Shown piece after piece: positions 61,663 through 64,000 of a DNA stretch of 64,000 nucleotides. The translations under genes were made by a program, and so were the position numbers. The notes under the pieces were generated by a model. That model did no database searches and was not told the origin of the DNA. It was given only the letters and a program-made list of their open reading frames with translations. How positions within the stretch are numbered: position 1 is the first letter of the stretch; every line of letters starts with the position of its first letter. Source of the stretch: Verrucomicrobiaceae bacterium. GTDB taxonomy: Bacteria; Verrucomicrobiota; Verrucomicrobiia; Verrucomicrobiales; Akkermansiaceae. The stretch lies in NCBI GenBank assembly GCA_027485995.1, contig JAIXPW010000133.1:1-64000 (forward strand). The letters run 5' to 3'.

Positions 61663-63644
61663 GGCTTGGCGGACTTCTCCGCTTCATCGATCTTGAGAAG
61701 GTTGTTCCTGAAACTCGGTTCCTCCGGAAACTTTCGTGCGAGCGCTCCGGTCCATTTCCGCGCCTGTTCGAAATCCTTCGCGGCGAAGGCTTCCTTCGAC
61801 AGGAAAATCATTGCGTCCGCCGAGGTCTCGCCGAGTTCCTGGTAGATCCGAATCGTCTCCTGCCGCGATCCCTCCGCCAGAGCGGCGCGGGCGAGGATTT
61901 CCTTACCGGAAGTGCTGGCGGCGAGGGCTGGCGAGGCGAGCGTGATTTCCCGCGCCTTGGCGGGCTGGCCGCGATCCAGCTCCACCAGCGCCAGGGTCCA
62001 CGAGGCGCGGCTGGCTTGCGGTGAGTTTCCGGCGGCGACTTTTCCGAGCAAGGCCAGCCCCGCGTCCAAGGCGCCGGAAGTGAGTTGGATCTCGCCTAGC
62101 AGCAGGTCTGCGGCGGCGCTGCGGGTGGGGAGGGATTCGAGCCACTTGCGGGCGGGTTCCTTGCCGTCCCGGGCGAGCAGGGACTTCGCATAGCCGTAGT
62201 CGAAACCGTCCGGCATGTCGCTGTCCGCGGCGAGATTTTCCGCATTGCCGACGATCACCGCCGCGCCGGACCAGCCCGAAGCGAAGAGCATGGCGACGGC
62301 GGCATTGGGTTTCACGAACCAAGTCTCGAAGCGCTTGGACTCCTCGTCGGTGCCCGCGCGGTTGGCCCATTTTGCGAATTCCACCAAAAATGGATGCTCG
62401 TCCGGAGACACGGGCGAGACGAAGCGCCCGGCGAAACTCAGCCGCGCATCCTTGCCCTGGCGGACGTTGAGGTGGGCGAGCAGACGGAGCGCCAGTTCAG
62501 GCTTCAGCAGTTGTGCTTCCCGGGGAAAGCCATGGTCGAGCTGGCTTTCAGCCGATTTCAGGTCGCCGCTGCGGATCAATTCCAACAGCCGGAGCCAGAT
62601 GATCTCCGCCCGTTGGTCGCCGCCGCGAATGGATGCAAGCGGGATCTCCAGCGCGGCATTCCAAAACACATTGGCCGGCAGCGCGGCGAGTGAGGAGTTG
62701 AACTCCTTCCAGCCAGCCTGGCGGGACGGCGGCAGCGGCTTGCTCAGCGGCACTCCGGAAACGCGCGACCAGAACCAGCTCTTCAATCCATAAACTCCCA
62801 ATCCGGTATCTTCGGCCGCATCCCGCCAGGTTTCCGCCGCCGCCGCCGGATCGCCGGTGCGCAGATAGAAATTGGCGAGGATTTCCCGATGCAAGGGATT
62901 CTTCCGCTCGGACAGGACCGCGGCGACATAGTCGAGCCTGGCATCCGCGATGCGTCCGCCCGCTTCCTCGATCTGAGCGCGGAACGAAAGAATATCGGCG
63001 TTTCTCGGATCCGCCTTGAGACCCTGGTCCAGACTTTCCATGGCTTTCCATGGTTCCTTGGCCTCGAGCAGGGCGATCCGGGCGTAACGCAGCGCGTCTT
63101 CCGGACCGGTGAGAACTGCGGATTTCAAAAAAGCCAGGGCCTCGTCCGGCTTCTTGCGGGCCAGCAATTGATCGGCTTCCAGCAGGACCCACTGTCCGGC
63201 CAGCGCCGACTTCGACTTCCAACGCGCCACAAGTTCCTGATAGGTCGTGAAATCCCGCGCCTGCACCGCCTCACGCGCCAGCTCCAGATCGGCGGATTCC
63301 AGCAATTTCGGATCGACCCAGGTGGTGTCGTCCTTGCCGATGGCCATGCGCATCAGGCCGGTGTCGCGAACCGAAATCGCCTGCTTGAGCTCCGCAATCC
63401 GCACGTCGTGCTCCTTGGCGGCGCGAAGGGCGGGATCTGCTATCCCCGCCAAAGCAGAGCGGGCCGAGACAAAATCCCCACTCGCAATCCCTTGCTGGAT
63501 GGTGGATGAGGAAACGGTCGCCCGCTTCGCCACCACGCCCTGTCTCCAGAATCCGAAACCAACGGCGAGGCCCAGCAACGCCAGCAGCGCGCCGAGCCCC
63601 TTCTTTTTGAAGTTCGATACCACAGAGATGCTTACTATCGGCAT
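61659..63644 (-). CDS. Exosortase-associated TPR protein
   Basis: 661 residues from the ATG at 63644. One N-terminal membrane helix (GLGALLALLGLAVGFGFW) followed by TPR-type helical repeats throughout (ADQLLARKKPDEALAFLKSA, ARLDYVAAVLSERKNPLHRE, LLGEIQLTSGALDAGLALLG, AEGSRQETIRIYQELGETSA). TPR proteins of similar size occur beside exosortases and are thought to hold substrates or partners. It lies between the substrate gene and the exosortase with a four-base overlap to the latter. Confidence 0.8.
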   Translation of the reverse strand: MPIVSISVVSNFKKKGLGALLALLGLAVGFGFWRQGVVAKRATVSSSTIQQGIASGDFVSARSALAGIADPALRAAKEHDVRIAELKQAISVRDTGLMRMAIGKDDTTWVDPKLLESADLELAREAVQARDFTTYQELVARWKSKSALAGQWVLLEADQLLARKKPDEALAFLKSAVLTGPEDALRYARIALLEAKEPWKAMESLDQGLKADPRNADILSFRAQIEEAGGRIADARLDYVAAVLSERKNPLHREILANFYLRTGDPAAAAETWRDAAEDTGLGVYGLKSWFWSRVSGVPLSKPLPPSRQAGWKEFNSSLAALPANVFWNAALEIPLASIRGGDQRAEIIWLRLLELIRSGDLKSAESQLDHGFPREAQLLKPELALRLLAHLNVRQGKDARLSFAGRFVSPVSPDEHPFLVEFAKWANRAGTDEESKRFETWFVKPNAAVAMLFASGWSGAAVIVGNAENLAADSDMPDGFDYGYAKSLLARDGKEPARKWLESLPTRSAAADLLLGEIQLTSGALDAGLALLGKVAAGNSPQASRASWTLALVELDRGQPAKAREITLASPALAASTSGKEILARAALAEGSRQETIRIYQELGETSADAMIFLSKEAFAAKDFEQARKWTGALARKFPEEPSFRNNLLKIDEAEKSAKP

Positions 63645-63669
63645 TCTCCGTGGGAATCGATGAAAAACA

Positions 63670-64000
63670 TCAGATCCTGCGGCGGCGTGAAAATCCGAAG
63701 AATGCCATTCCGCCCAGCAGCGCGCCGACCGCCAGGGACGGTTCCGGAGCTCCGAGGCCGGCGACGTTCGCCTTGCCGATCTCGACGGCGAACACCAGGT
63801 CGTTGTAATCCCGGTCACCGCCGCCCTTGATGTCCTCGAAGCCGATGACGAGGTAAGCCGAGCCATTCTCGGCAAGGCTGACTGCGTGAACGAGGCCGTC
63901 CATGTTCAGGCTGGTGGTCGTTGAGAAGAAGTCCTTGCCGCCGGTCGCTCCGTTGGCGATGAGGAAGAAATCGAGCGCGGTTCCGGCCTTGAAGGTGCCG
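63670..64000 (-). CDS. PEP-CTERM/DUF4114 protein, C-terminal part
   Basis: The 110 codons visible are the 3' end; the 5' end is beyond the window. A DUF4114-type motif (GFEDIKGGGDRDYNDLVFAV) has a likely calcium site. The end is a classic PEP-CTERM sorting signal: APEPS, a hydrophobic helix (LAVGALLGGMAFFGF) and the basic tail SRRRRI. This is the probable substrate of the exosortase encoded two genes downstream, from which it is separated only by the TPR gene (25-base gap). Confidence 0.88.
   Translation of the reverse strand, partial: GTFKAGTALDFFLIANGATGGKDFFSTTTSLNMDGLVHAVSLAENGSAYLVIGFEDIKGGGDRDYNDLVFAVEIGKANVAGLGAPEPSLAVGALLGGMAFFGFSRRRRI

Overview
The window looks like the chromosome of a Verrucomicrobiota bacterium, probably Verrucomicrobiaceae and Luteolibacter-like. 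The signs are a GC-rich sequence with few clear Shine-Dalgarno sites, a Verru_Chthon cassette protein A, a DUF6288 protein, a giant beta-strand-repeat surface protein, LamG and calcium-repeat surface proteins, an SHD1-type domain fused to a thioredoxin, and an exosortase/PEP-CTERM locus. The genus is an inference; the phylum is well supported by this gene set. No rRNA, tRNA, CRISPR array or transposase was seen.

Layout. 1-201: 3' end of miaB. 240-1198: two tandem copies of a small membrane protein of unknown function, then a gap with a perfect 40-bp inverted repeat. 1519-13301 (minus): a tightly coupled operon of SWIM zinc-finger protein, DUF5691, MoxR AAA+ ATPase, DUF4132, DUF5682 and VWA protein (the E. 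coli yehQ/L/I/M/P type of system), followed by an exported enolase-superfamily protein. 13428-17965: housekeeping genes rsmC, rsuA, murJ and tsaC. 18037-32052: envelope and surface proteins (Verru_Chthon A, a glycerophosphodiester phosphodiesterase, a metallophosphoesterase-LamG protein, and a 1765-residue beta-strand-repeat protein). 32143-41928: cell wall amidase, NAD(P)HX repair enzyme, PIN/TRAM membrane protein, thioredoxin-SHD1, HAD phosphatase, cyclophilin, DUF6288 protein and sialate O-acetylesterase-type hydrolase.

41929-45039 is a disturbed accessory patch: a gene fragment, an Mrr-type restriction endonuclease, a KilA-N protein whose 3' part is a frame-shifted mosaic, and an array of eleven 21-bp repeats that would encode heptads. 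45040-46698 holds two paralogous secreted proteins. 46832-50789 is a divergent pair: a GntR/LacI-chimera regulator and a large exported LamG protein, with a palindrome between them that looks like an autoregulatory operator. Then come an adenosine deaminase-family enzyme, a 978-residue TPR membrane protein, a BNR-4 protein and a coupled DUF2231 pair.

57685-59753 is the most unusual part. Four small unrelated genes lie in one direction, and each is followed by a palindromic segment with integron attC features (AAC...GTT boxes and paired arms with unpaired bases). I read this as a cluster of integron gene cassettes without an integrase in the window (a CALIN). It abuts 59763-64000, a five-gene minus-strand exosortase operon: PEP-CTERM/DUF4114 substrate, TPR protein, exosortase with an intact Cys-Arg-His triad, small membrane protein, and EpsI-like protein. 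The last four genes are joined by 4-base overlaps. The exosortase probably processes the adjacent PEP-CTERM substrate during export and surface attachment.
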